Source: Motilimonas sp. E26 (GTDB lineage Bacteria; Pseudomonadota; Gammaproteobacteria; Enterobacterales; CBDFNC01). Taken from it: a stretch of 64,000 nt of DNA. Position numbers and translations under genes: made by a program. Positions 18,557 through 27,077 of this stretch are shown here, in pieces. The stretch lies in NCBI RefSeq assembly GCF_021278025.1, contig NZ_JAIBHJ010000021.1:1-64000 (forward strand), given 5' to 3'. Every line of letters begins with the position of its first letter. Positions within the stretch are counted from its first letter, which is position 1. Under the pieces are notes generated by a model. The model was not told the origin of the DNA and did no database searches. It saw only the letters and a program-made list of their open reading frames with translations.

Positions 18557-19838
18557 ATCCTTACAGCTGTTGTTTGTTATCTTTTTTGTAATGGGCTTGG
18601 TTACCACCAATGTCACGTTAGTCGCAATGAGCTTGTTCCCGCTGGCGTACTTATTAGCGGCTGCAGCAACTCAGCGGCCTGTTAAATTAAAAGTAAGTCG
18701 TGATGTGGCCACAAGCGAGAGCCACTTTACCCTGAGTTATCAGGTTGAAAATTTGGCAAGCAGTTTACAGTTGATATACCTCAAAGAGGCGATACCAGAG
18801 GCCCTAGCGCTTAATGAACAGGCATTGAACCAAGCTAACGGGACCAGTGTAACCATGGCTGCGCCGTTAACACAAAAGCGAGTTTTCAATCACCAACATG
18901 AATTAGTGGCAAAGAGAGGGCATTTTGAATTTAGTGATATGGAAATATCTGTAGCAGATTTTATTGGCCAAGTTTATCACCGTGAAAATGCACGTGATGT
19001 TCAAACTGTGAGTAAGGCTCCTGTGGCAAAACACATGGGCAGTATTCCACTTAAATCTAATAAAACCTTTGGCTTTAATGGTGTGGTAGCTGCGGGTAAG
19101 GCGGGCACGGGTGAGGCTTTTTTTGGCTTAACTCAGTATCAAGACCAGATGTCAAGTCGAGGGATCAATTGGCGTGCCAGTGCAAAACATGAAGAGTTGT
19201 TGCTGGCCAACGAGTTTGAACAAGACAGCAATATGAATGTTGGCTTGATTGTTGATGGTCGTCAACACGGCCATTTACATGGCAGCAGTGAGCTAGCTAA
19301 GGCGCTGGCAACCTGTTTAGACAACACTTTATCGCTTGGTTTAACCATGGCTAAGAGCTTACTGAACAGCGGTCACCGTCTAGGCTTGCTTACTCTCGGC
19401 CAGAAAATGGATTATGTGTATCCAAACTTTGGTCGTAGGCAATTGCTCAAAATAGAGCAAGCATTGACTAAAGTGGAGCCATCAACGGGAAGTGAAATTA
19501 ACCTGTGGGCTCTTGAGCACAAACCGACAATGTACTTTCCAAATAAAGCGAATATCGTATTTATTAGTCAATTACAGCCCAGTGATTTGCCGCTGCTAAA
19601 AGGCCTTAAACGCGCCGGTTATTGTATAACGGTGATTGTACCCGATCCCTCTGGTTTAGTGACAGGCGAGCATCACGAGCAGATAAAAGCGTTGTATCAT
19701 TTAGCGCGGCAAAACATCTTGGATAAATTTAGGCAACAAGGCTTTTATTTAATCAATTGGCAGATGGAGCAATCTTTTAACGCTTTTTACCACCAAAAGT
19801 TACTACCTGCTTTGCGGCTACAGAGGAAGATGAAATGA
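18543..19838 (+). CDS. DUF58 domain-containing protein
   Basis: About 431 residues. Two hydrophobic segments at the N-terminus are followed by a beta-rich part. The DUF58 signature then appears as GEAFFGLTQYQDQM-SRGINWRASA with a downstream vWA-like fold (NVGLIVDGRQHGHLHG). The start at 18543 is chosen over 18519 because GAGCAAGGTA precedes it; it overlaps the MoxR gene by 14 bp. MoxR-DUF58 pairs are widespread and thought to act on membrane or envelope complexes. The MIDAS-like DGR differs from the canonical DxSxS, so metal binding is doubtful. Confidence 0.88.
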   Translation: MEQTKSLQLLFVIFFVMGLVTTNVTLVAMSLFPLAYLLAAAATQRPVKLKVSRDVATSESHFTLSYQVENLASSLQLIYLKEAIPEALALNEQALNQANGTSVTMAAPLTQKRVFNHQHELVAKRGHFEFSDMEISVADFIGQVYHRENARDVQTVSKAPVAKHMGSIPLKSNKTFGFNGVVAAGKAGTGEAFFGLTQYQDQMSSRGINWRASAKHEELLLANEFEQDSNMNVGLIVDGRQHGHLHGSSELAKALATCLDNTLSLGLTMAKSLLNSGHRLGLLTLGQKMDYVYPNFGRRQLLKIEQALTKVEPSTGSEINLWALEHKPTMYFPNKANIVFISQLQPSDLPLLKGLKRAGYCITVIVPDPSGLVTGEHHEQIKALYHLARQNILDKFRQQGFYLINWQMEQSFNAFYHQKLLPALRLQRKMK

Positions 19839-20290
19839 TCTATGCATTTTTATTACAACTATTACCCGTGCTTGGTATTGGCGTTATGTATTATCCAACG
19901 GGGACGATGGTGTTAGTTATTGTGTGTTTATTTCCTTTTTATCGATTCCATAAAAATATCTCTGCGACCATTTTTTACCTTAGCAATGTGGCACTGTGTT
20001 TAATTGCCATAAATAGTGCGGGAGGGCAGGGAGACTTTTACTTTATTGTTACCGCTTTTGCTGCCGGGCTGGCAGGTTGGCAATTACGCCAGCAGCAGCT
20101 TGAACAAGATACACCCGCCTCATTAAAGCAAAAATTTAAACAATTAATGTTGTTAAGTACTGTGTTACTGCTTGTAACTAGCTTACTTAATTCATTACAA
20201 CTTGGCTTAAACATGGTGTGGGCGGTGTTGTTGGTTTCAATGGTGTTTTGTTTATTTATTTTTGCAATTCAGTGCGTTAGAGATAAATAA
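19835..20290 (+). CDS. Operon-terminal membrane protein, possible TgpA N-terminal remnant
   Basis: 151 residues made mostly of five or six hydrophobic segments, with a short charged loop (RQQQLEQDTPASLKQKFKQ). It overlaps the DUF58 stop by 4 bp. In many operons the gene after DUF58 encodes TgpA, whose N-terminus is a bundle of membrane helices followed by a transglutaminase and DUF4129. Here only the helix bundle is present and DUF4129 is encoded by the first gene, so this may be a split or reduced form. That is inference. Confidence 0.65.
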   Translation: MIYAFLLQLLPVLGIGVMYYPTGTMVLVIVCLFPFYRFHKNISATIFYLSNVALCLIAINSAGGQGDFYFIVTAFAAGLAGWQLRQQQLEQDTPASLKQKFKQLMLLSTVLLLVTSLLNSLQLGLNMVWAVLLVSMVFCLFIFAIQCVRDK

Positions 20291-20438
20291 GTAGCATGTG
20301 CGCTGTTCTTGCGCTGGCGCAATTTGAAGCTTTGCTCAGTTGCTTTATAATAGCCGCGAAAAATAAGGGCATGAAGTGGCCGAGATGGATGACTCGGCGA
20401 AGTATGCAAACGCAATAAATAATGGAAAACAAGCTGTA

Positions 20439-21017
20439 ATGAAGTTATCAAAACGCCAAGCAAGAGCGAAAAGTAAAAAACAAAAATTTAACCAACAAAA
20501 AGCACATAAAGCGCAATCTGTTAATAAAGTCGCGCACAGAGCTGCCTCGGCATCAAAAAGCCAACCTGTTGCTAAAACAACAGCGACTAAAGTAACTAAG
20601 GCTGCAGCAAACAAATCTGAAGTCACTCATTCTGAAGCTGCCAAGCCCGTTGCAACAGCTAAGCCTGCTGAGCCAACCACTGCTTTTGACGTGAAGCACC
20701 CACTAGACGTGGTCAAGGCCGTTGACACAGCAATTAAATCTGACGATTTAACGCCAACCATCATGGGTAAACTGCTTAATGTGGGCGCGGCAAAAGTGAA
20801 TAAACTTCTTGAAGATATTGCCTTTCAAGAAGCCAAACAAACAGGTAAAGCGCGCCAAGCAACGCCAGCGGGCGAAGTTTTTCTTTCAAAAAATAAAGCC
20901 AGTGGTTTAACTTGGAAGTTTGCTGCAGTTGAGCAAATAGCGTCACAGTTATCACTTGAATTAGACCAAGACTTGGTTAGCGAAGATTACCGCACCTTTG
21001 TGTTAAGTGCAGCATAA
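20439..21017 (+). CDS. Lys/Ala-rich protein of unknown function
   Basis: About 192 residues from the ATG at 20439; a longer form from a GTG at 20376 is possible. The first ~80 residues are highly basic and low in complexity (KLSKRQARAKSKKQKFNQQ, then A/K/T/S-rich), probably disordered and possibly nucleic-acid or ribosome binding. The C-terminal ~110 residues look folded (LTPTIMGKLLNVGAAKVNKL). No family recognised. It follows the MoxR operon by about 150 bp and may have its own promoter. Confidence 0.68.
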   Translation: MKLSKRQARAKSKKQKFNQQKAHKAQSVNKVAHRAASASKSQPVAKTTATKVTKAAANKSEVTHSEAAKPVATAKPAEPTTAFDVKHPLDVVKAVDTAIKSDDLTPTIMGKLLNVGAAKVNKLLEDIAFQEAKQTGKARQATPAGEVFLSKNKASGLTWKFAAVEQIASQLSLELDQDLVSEDYRTFVLSAA

Positions 21018-21359
21018 CTCGCACATGCTAGCGCTGTTGATGTAGTAATCTGAACCACATCAAGCTTATGCCCAATCAACTTGAAGATGCATGTTTCAGA
21101 GCGTCACCGTGTTAACAACGATCTTAATTTTAAATTAGGGAAACACGGTGGCACTCCCAAAGGGCAAGTTTTACAGGCGTTTATGCCACGTGATTGGTTT
21201 TGATAAGGGAAAGCATTACCTGCTCAATGCCTTGCCTAAACGCCTGCAAACGCTTGCTGAAACCAAGCATCTCCAAATTGATTGAGTACTTACATGCCAG
21301 CTATCTTCCTACCTAGCCGTCATCGCCTCAAGGTGCACAAGCGCACGAACAATAACAGC
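21018..21359. other. Intergenic region occupied by a TIR element
   Basis: 342 bp between two convergent genes. Most of it is the terminal-inverted-repeat element at 21066-21290. The last 70 bp before the ATPase stop codon show nothing identifiable. Confidence 0.5.
21066..21290. mobile_element. MITE-like element with terminal inverted repeats
   Basis: Left end TTATGCCCAATCAACTTGAA (21066) and right end CTCCAAATTGATTGAGTACT (to 21290) are imperfect inverted repeats of about 24 bp. The left end matches the 63-bp element at 16039. The interior holds a plus-strand open frame of about 45 codons starting GTG-GCA-CTC and reading VALPKGKFYRRLCHVIGFDK before reaching a stop in the right repeat. No transposase domain is recognisable, so this is a non-autonomous or decayed element. 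Confidence 0.6.
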
Positions 21360-22520
21360 TTAAAGATTTAAATCTTTCTCGATATAGGCCTTAAGGCCAG
21401 CTTTCTCAAAAAACATACCTGCATCATATTCGGTGACGAGTTTCAGTCGTTTAAGCTTACTGATGGCATTTTGCACTGAGCTTTTTTTAATGCTTTTCCC
21501 CATCTGCTCTGAGTAAAACAGCATGTCTTGTTGCGAATATTTGCTACGGGTGCCATGAAGGCGAAGATAAACCAACTTGTCAAGTTTACTGAGCCCAGCA
21601 GTAATGTAATCCAGCGCACCATCCACCTCTATTTTTCCCTTGATGGTCTTCATCGCCGAGCTAACATCTTGCATATTGGCGGTCATCTCAGTGAGTAACA
21701 TACGCAACCAAAAAGGTGAGTAGTCTAGCTCTTTAAAGGCATCAGACAACTCGCGCTTAGCACAGTTAATACTAAATCGCTGCGCCAACACACCAAGAAA
21801 AAAATCAATACACTCAGGCTCAAGGTGAGGGAACTCAACCAAAGATGCGCTGTTATAAAAGGGCATTTCCCGCTTCGCAAATTTATCACCACTTAATACT
21901 TCAGCTTCCTTTTGATTGAACATGGCAGCAACACCGCCGCGCGAAGAGCCTGCGTATATAGCGCAAATTTCATCAAAGGTGTCAAAGTTGGTGCGCAAGC
22001 AGGCTTGCAGGGGCAAAAATTTTTCAGATGAATTTAAAATCTGCACCTCGTCTATGATAAACAGAGGGCGCTTGTTCATCTCATTCGCTAGTCTGATCAC
22101 CTCTTTGATCTGTTCGCTTATTTGAGAAATTTCAGAAGGTGTCACCGTGGTGTGCACTGTTGATGTATCAACCGTTGCTTTGATCAAACCTAGGTTGATA
22201 TCCAGTTTTTTTACCTCAGACGCAAGTAAGTCCTTTATCGATTGCTTAGCGCTCGATTTCATTGAACTGATAAAGCGATCAAGGGTCATAATGATATGTT
22301 CTTGCGGGCTTTCTTCATTCTCCCAAATATTGAGATAAATCGGCACAAAGCCAAGCTCAGATGCTTTTGGCGCAAGATCTTTCAGCAAAAATGCGGTCTT
22401 ACCAATGCGCCGTACCCCTAACAGCGCAATCCGCGAAATAGGACTTAAGCCAACGGATTTTAGATACTGAGTGGCAAGCTCAGGTCGCTTATAATGCCAA
22501 TCAACTTGTCTCATACCCAT
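21360..22520 (-). CDS. P-loop ATPase with C-terminal winged helix (archaeal-type/STAND-like)
   Basis: 386 residues. Walker A is GVRRIGKTAF (Lys at about 41), and Walker B is PLFIIDEVQ. The arrangement of an N-terminal P-loop NTPase, a helical lid and a C-terminal winged helix (SKYSQQDMLFYSEQMGKSIK to KRLKLVTEYD) fits the archaeal-type ATPases related to STAND NTPases, often mobile or defence-linked. A TATAAT at 22527-22532 lies only 6 bp before the ATG, with a 7-5-7 palindrome directly upstream, so the mRNA may be leaderless and autoregulated. A second ATG 6 bp downstream is an alternative start. It has the same strand as the MoxR-vWA module but a terminator separates them. Confidence 0.82.
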   Translation of the reverse strand: MGMRQVDWHYKRPELATQYLKSVGLSPISRIALLGVRRIGKTAFLLKDLAPKASELGFVPIYLNIWENEESPQEHIIMTLDRFISSMKSSAKQSIKDLLASEVKKLDINLGLIKATVDTSTVHTTVTPSEISQISEQIKEVIRLANEMNKRPLFIIDEVQILNSSEKFLPLQACLRTNFDTFDEICAIYAGSSRGGVAAMFNQKEAEVLSGDKFAKREMPFYNSASLVEFPHLEPECIDFFLGVLAQRFSINCAKRELSDAFKELDYSPFWLRMLLTEMTANMQDVSSAMKTIKGKIEVDGALDYITAGLSKLDKLVYLRLHGTRSKYSQQDMLFYSEQMGKSIKKSSVQNAISKLKRLKLVTEYDAGMFFEKAGLKAYIEKDLNL

Positions 22521-22526
22521 CCCAGT

Positions 22527-22552
22527 ATTATAAAGTACAAAAATATTGTACT
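22527..22552 (-). promoter_or_regulatory. Promoter with 7-5-7 palindromic operator for the ATPase gene
   Basis: On the minus strand AGTACAA-TATTT-TTGTACT is a perfect inverted repeat, immediately followed by TATAAT and then ACTGGG-ATG. The dyad overlaps the spacer between -35 and -10, a typical repressor position. Transcription would begin at or next to the start codon. Confidence 0.5.
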
Positions 22553-22790
22553 AGTCTATACCAAGCAAATGTAAGGTGCAAAGCGAATAGTAATTAAGCG
22601 TAGGTTTGTGTCAGTGACAATGAGCTGCATTCCTAACAGCGACGACAGTGCAACTATAGTGATACATTTTGTGCTGGAAACAACCATGAAAGTGGAATGA
22701 GCAACAACACTCAAACGACAAGCCACCAAGATCTTATCAGAGCTACACGCTTCTAAAGAGCAGTGTTGATCACCGAACATGCAGAGCAGA

Positions 22791-22814
22791 AGAGGCCAGC
22801 ACATGCTGGCCTCT
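22791..22814 (-). terminator. Terminator of the MoxR-vWA-repeat operon
   Basis: AGAGGCCAGCA-TG-TGCTGGCCTCT has an 11-bp GC-rich stem 11 bp past the stop of the 990-residue protein. The following tract (TCTGCTC) is only partly U-rich. Confidence 0.65.
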
Positions 22815-22824
22815 TTACGCCAAG

Positions 22825-25797
22825 TTAAGACAAGGGCTCTTTAACTTCTATTTCAAGTAACGTAAGTAGCTCAGCGAAGCTGTGTGGGTAATATAAAGGA
22901 GTGAACATATTCTCTGGGACGTCTGAATCATGTCCATATAAATAAGCTTCATTGGCAAATCGCTCTCTGCTAATGGGCTTAACGGAATGATGAGCCATAT
23001 TTGTTATTTCAACTAGCCCCTTTTCCAGTAGTTTTTTATTGAAATTCTTAACCGTCATCTTTAAGTCAAACAGCTTTAGTAGGTTCGGTAGAGTCATTAT
23101 GATTTTGTGACTTTTAATTCCTCTTAATTCGAGGACTTGGGCAACACGCTCACGAACAGTCCCCCAGTTAGTGTAGTGATAAGCTTTACATAAAGCCCAG
23201 GTAGGTAGGCAATTTAGATCTAAATGCTCAGAACTTGCTAGGTTATAAACGATAAACTCACGATCATGGCAAAGACGTAAAATCTGTTCATTATCTAACC
23301 TTTGATTACAGGCGATGTTTTTTCGTACTTGTATATCCTTGCTGTTGATTAACTGATTCACGTGAAGGGGATTCAGGTACTTATTACTAGCCAAACTCGG
23401 ATAGTGTATATTTACATCCCCGCGCTGGGCGGCAAAGAAGGCTTTATCAAGAAACTCGCTGCAATTTGATTTCGCCAAGATAATTTTGTCCAGATCACTG
23501 GCACCGTTGATGAACTGAGAAGCTAATAGAATTCCATCATCGATGACTTTAGCCGCCTCGACGCGGAGGCGCTCAGCGCGGTTATCATCAACAAATATAT
23601 CCTTGATTACTTGTTGCAAGCGTTCATTTTCAGACTTAGACAGTGTAAGTTCTTTCAAATTTTTAAGTGCATATAGAGTGATCAAATCATCTTTATCGGC
23701 TACGAGCAATAGGAGTAGCTCGGGTGAAACATTCTTGTTGTTGGTGACTTGTTCTCTTACATCTCGGGTTTTATCAGATGCAAGAATAGTCAGTAGTGCT
23801 AAATCTGACGTTTCCTTTGCAAGTTCTACCCGTTCTGGTTTGTTACCTAGGCTATTCTGGCGTGGGTGTTTCTTTACGGCAGTTGTCGTGTTGACATTAA
23901 GCTTGCGTTTTTTCGCAAGTTTTAATGCGTAAGTTTTCACTGAACTATCATTGTGTTCAAGTAATTCTTTCAACGAATCATTATCAATATATTCAGATTT
24001 GATCAGACTTTTAAGGGTTGTTGCATTGCCTATGGTTGCTAACATCCGATACTCATAGAATGAATACTTCCTAGCTGACGTGGCAACAAAGCGTCGTAGC
24101 GTTTGATCATCCGCTGAGATAGCCAAGTGGCGCACTTTATTTGGGTTTAACCTTGGTACTGATATACACCTGCGAATATCACGTTCATCGGTTAAGTTCT
24201 CAAGTACCCATTCGTATACAAAACTGTAGCCTTCACCTGTCATCAGCAAGTTTTCAATTTTTCCAGTGCTGTATTGTTCGGCTTGTGCACTTTCAGGATC
24301 TTCTTGTAGCTTAAGCACATATTTTGTATTGAGCTTAGTGTCTTGCGGAAAATACGCTGCAAGTCGAATAATGAAGTTGATTGGACAGCGAGCGTGGCGG
24401 GCCATCAATCGAGAAAACACAATGCCATGAGGGTTTGTTTTGCCTTGGATTTTAACAACATCTTTACTTGAGGTGTCAGGGTCGAGCAACATTTTTAGAT
24501 GTTTTTGCCAAAGTACTTTTTTGCCACGCTGGTTGAGGATAATGTTAAGGACTTCATGGTTATCAATAAAGGAGTTGGCAATTCCACACCAAATGACTTC
24601 ATCCTTACTTTTAACGATCAGCGTTTCTGCCTGAGCTGCGCTAAGGTTTGGGTTATCACTTAACGCAAACCAGAGATCTTTGTTGCCCGTTGCTATCAAT
24701 GCATCGATTTGTGCAGCATCTTGCGTATGCAGTGCAATACCTATTTTGGCCCAGTTAGGCAAATCCTCTCGCTGCCAAACAGCGTTAAACACCTCTTGTG
24801 TTGCAGACTTGTGCAGAGTGGCTGCACAGCACCAGAGCGGCTCAGCGGTTGTGGCTATTTCTAATAATGCTTGTGTGGATACCGCTTCAATTCGCAGTAA
24901 ATCAAGCAGTGCTTTGTCATCCAGCTTGTTATTAAGAGCTGTAGTGGTTAGAGCCTGATTCAGCTCACTCAGGCGTTCCTTAGAAAGCTTTTTTTTAGCC
25001 ATCACAGCTATTTTGGCGTTTAAATCTTGTGCCAGTTGAAGCAACACCGTTTCATCAGCCCATTTGTTTTCTAACAATCGCTTTTTAATTTTTACAGAGC
25101 GATGAGATGCCAGAAAGTGTTGGATTTCAACGGTCAGGTCGTCTCTTTGTGCAACAAACTCAAGTTCGGTGACCTTCATTGCCGCTAATCTATTAGCGAG
25201 AGCTTGGATAGGTTGAAAAGCGGCAAGGGAGATTGGGGTTTTAGCCTCCTCGGCAAAGGCGTCGAAAATGAATGGAGGAGTTAATGCAAACAAATTACGC
25301 ATCAGGCCCTGTCGGTATTCTTGATATCGATTACGGTTAGCGCAAAGCACTAGGATTTCATCAAAGTGGTCTTTGTCGTAAGTGTAGTGATTCAGAATAT
25401 AGCGTCTTTCTTGTTGAAACAAACCAGAATAGATAAACATCGCTAGCTCTTTATGGGCGAGCGAACTTTTAGTCGTTTCCCATTCTTTTTTACCATCTGG
25501 ATCTAACATGCCAAGCTGGATCAGCGCCATTGCAGGTGAGTCGACTATCCACTCAGGTTTAAACCGTTGCGCTATGGCGATCAATCTTGGTGGGCAATTA
25601 GGGTGCTGAAAAATAGACTGATATACCTTATCATCATTATCCACCCGGTGATGGAATACCCCATTTAAGAACCAGCCTTGGGTATTTTCTGACGCAACAA
25701 AGTTATCTATTTTCTCACGGCTGGCGGCGATTAACTCAGGGAGCCACTGGGTTTTAGGCGGGCATGTTTCAGCCTGGTATATCTCATTTAGTGTCAT
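22825..25797 (-). CDS. 990-residue LRV/HEAT-like repeat protein, third gene of MoxR-vWA module
   Basis: Large helical repeat protein without signal peptide or membrane segment. Units resemble leucine-rich-repeat-variant (LRV) or HEAT repeats: FQHPNCPPRLIAIAQ near the N-terminus, LSDNPNLSAAQAETLI in the middle, and SDKTRDVREQVTNNKNVSPE and CNQRLDNEQILRLCHD in the C-terminal half. Such repeats form binding solenoids. Its ATG overlaps the vWA gene's TGA by 4 bp, so the two are translated together. It is probably the substrate- or target-binding partner of the MoxR/vWA pair. No catalytic motif was recognised. The repeat assignment is by eye. Confidence 0.82.
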   Translation of the reverse strand: MTLNEIYQAETCPPKTQWLPELIAASREKIDNFVASENTQGWFLNGVFHHRVDNDDKVYQSIFQHPNCPPRLIAIAQRFKPEWIVDSPAMALIQLGMLDPDGKKEWETTKSSLAHKELAMFIYSGLFQQERRYILNHYTYDKDHFDEILVLCANRNRYQEYRQGLMRNLFALTPPFIFDAFAEEAKTPISLAAFQPIQALANRLAAMKVTELEFVAQRDDLTVEIQHFLASHRSVKIKKRLLENKWADETVLLQLAQDLNAKIAVMAKKKLSKERLSELNQALTTTALNNKLDDKALLDLLRIEAVSTQALLEIATTAEPLWCCAATLHKSATQEVFNAVWQREDLPNWAKIGIALHTQDAAQIDALIATGNKDLWFALSDNPNLSAAQAETLIVKSKDEVIWCGIANSFIDNHEVLNIILNQRGKKVLWQKHLKMLLDPDTSSKDVVKIQGKTNPHGIVFSRLMARHARCPINFIIRLAAYFPQDTKLNTKYVLKLQEDPESAQAEQYSTGKIENLLMTGEGYSFVYEWVLENLTDERDIRRCISVPRLNPNKVRHLAISADDQTLRRFVATSARKYSFYEYRMLATIGNATTLKSLIKSEYIDNDSLKELLEHNDSSVKTYALKLAKKRKLNVNTTTAVKKHPRQNSLGNKPERVELAKETSDLALLTILASDKTRDVREQVTNNKNVSPELLLLLVADKDDLITLYALKNLKELTLSKSENERLQQVIKDIFVDDNRAERLRVEAAKVIDDGILLASQFINGASDLDKIILAKSNCSEFLDKAFFAAQRGDVNIHYPSLASNKYLNPLHVNQLINSKDIQVRKNIACNQRLDNEQILRLCHDREFIVYNLASSEHLDLNCLPTWALCKAYHYTNWGTVRERVAQVLELRGIKSHKIIMTLPNLLKLFDLKMTVKNFNKKLLEKGLVEITNMAHHSVKPISRERFANEAYLYGHDSDVPENMFTPLYYPHSFAELLTLLEIEVKEPLS

Positions 25798-27074
25798 ACG
25801 GATGTCTCCTTAAGTCTTACGATGATGCCAAATGGCACATTGCTATCATCACAACCATCTTCGGTAATTAGCCAGAGGACCGGGATTGAGGGGGCTTGAG
25901 CAGGGTAATCCCCAAAGCCGTCAGTGAAATAAATTACGGCTTGAGGTGCATCAGTAAATCGATTCTTCAGCTTTAACGCATTGAAGTAAGGTGCAAAGCT
26001 TGTTCCCCCACAGCCAATCGGCATCTGCAATTCAGACACCTTTTCAGGCATCTCGTAGGGGCCATATAATTCATCGTCTGCGTAATACACCTTAATATTT
26101 ACCAGCGGGTGGCAGCGTTTTATGGCAATCATTTCGCTGACAAAACTTGATAGCTCACGTTTTGAGATTGAACCACTGGTATCAATGATCAGATCAATAC
26201 TAAGAGATTCAGCCTGTAATGTTTCTGTGTAATACCCACAATAGATAAAGCGGTTATCAAACTCGGTATAGTCAGACAGAGTGGGGGTTGCATATTTCCA
26301 AAGCATTTGCCGCCAGTCGAGCTGTGTTTTGCAACTGAGCTCAACTTCTCGAGCCAAGCTATCGGAATGATTGCCGTAGTGAGGATCGGGATGCAATTGA
26401 GTGGCTTTAGTCGCCGCGCTGCGCCAATAGGTTTTCGCCAATTCGGTCTCTTCACTAGGAAGAGTGCTGAAATCAGCATGGACCTCATATAGCTTTATAA
26501 GCTGTTTAATAGCTTGCGTTTCGCCTATACCTTGAAGGTGTTCAGGTGCGTTGATCTTTTCAGTCGAGATGTCGTCTTTAGGCTTACCATCTGAGCTACT
26601 GTTTTGTGCATGATAACTTGACTGGACCGCCAAGGCATTTAAGTGAGCAGCTGTTTTGGCTACTTCTTTTTGCAGTGAAGCATATATTCGCTCAACTGAG
26701 TGTCCTTTAAAGCGGTGGTCCCAGGCAGTCATCGGGGCTATAGGCCAGTCTGTGGTATCGCTGATAATTTGATTCACTGATATATCGGCAGCGATATTCC
26801 ACAATGGCTGGTAGCGTCCTTCACCTCGTTTAATGTGCTGCAAGGCAAGATGTAACACCTGATGTAGCATGTAACTAAACTGTTGTTGCTCGCTAAACTG
26901 TTGTAAAAACGCCGGCGATATGACCAGCTTTTTATGCTGTGTTTGAGCGTGAGTAATGTTGTCATTGAGCTCAAAGGTTGCGAACATCGCTAACGTTGAA
27001 AAAAAAGGGTTCTGCATTTTGAGCTTGAGCAAAAACTTACTCCATAGTTTCGCAGAGTCATTTGTTGCATTCAT
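25794..27074 (-). CDS. DUF2201-type protein: degenerate metallopeptidase domain plus vWA domain
   Basis: 426 residues. The N-terminal part has the 'putative metallopeptidase' arrangement, with HQVLHLALQH at residues 71-80 where an active enzyme would have HExxH; Glu72 is replaced by Gln. WNIAADISVN follows, as usual in the family. The C-terminal vWA-like domain has the MIDAS motif IDTSGS (Asp298, Ser300, Ser302) and later GCGGTSFAPYF and YFTDGFGDYP. A charged, disordered stretch lies between them (about 150-180). It starts 3 bp after the MoxR stop and overlaps the next gene by 4 bp, so the three form one operon. Confidence 0.9.
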   Translation of the reverse strand: MNATNDSAKLWSKFLLKLKMQNPFFSTLAMFATFELNDNITHAQTQHKKLVISPAFLQQFSEQQQFSYMLHQVLHLALQHIKRGEGRYQPLWNIAADISVNQIISDTTDWPIAPMTAWDHRFKGHSVERIYASLQKEVAKTAAHLNALAVQSSYHAQNSSSDGKPKDDISTEKINAPEHLQGIGETQAIKQLIKLYEVHADFSTLPSEETELAKTYWRSAATKATQLHPDPHYGNHSDSLAREVELSCKTQLDWRQMLWKYATPTLSDYTEFDNRFIYCGYYTETLQAESLSIDLIIDTSGSISKRELSSFVSEMIAIKRCHPLVNIKVYYADDELYGPYEMPEKVSELQMPIGCGGTSFAPYFNALKLKNRFTDAPQAVIYFTDGFGDYPAQAPSIPVLWLITEDGCDDSNVPFGIIVRLKETSV

Positions 27075-27077
27075 TTG

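Larger units (their letters stand above)
22521..22824. other. Intergenic region between ATPase and repeat-protein gene
   Basis: 304 bp holding the ATPase promoter and palindrome (22527-22552), a degenerate TIR-like string (TATACCAAGCAAATGTAAGG at 22558) and the terminator of the upstream operon. No gene accepted. Confidence 0.5.

Noticed and set aside
20373-20402. tRNA-like string with D-arm-like GGCCGAGATGGATGACTCGG
   Set aside because: No T-loop, anticodon arm or acceptor pairing follows; it lies in the 5' region of the Lys/Ala-rich gene.
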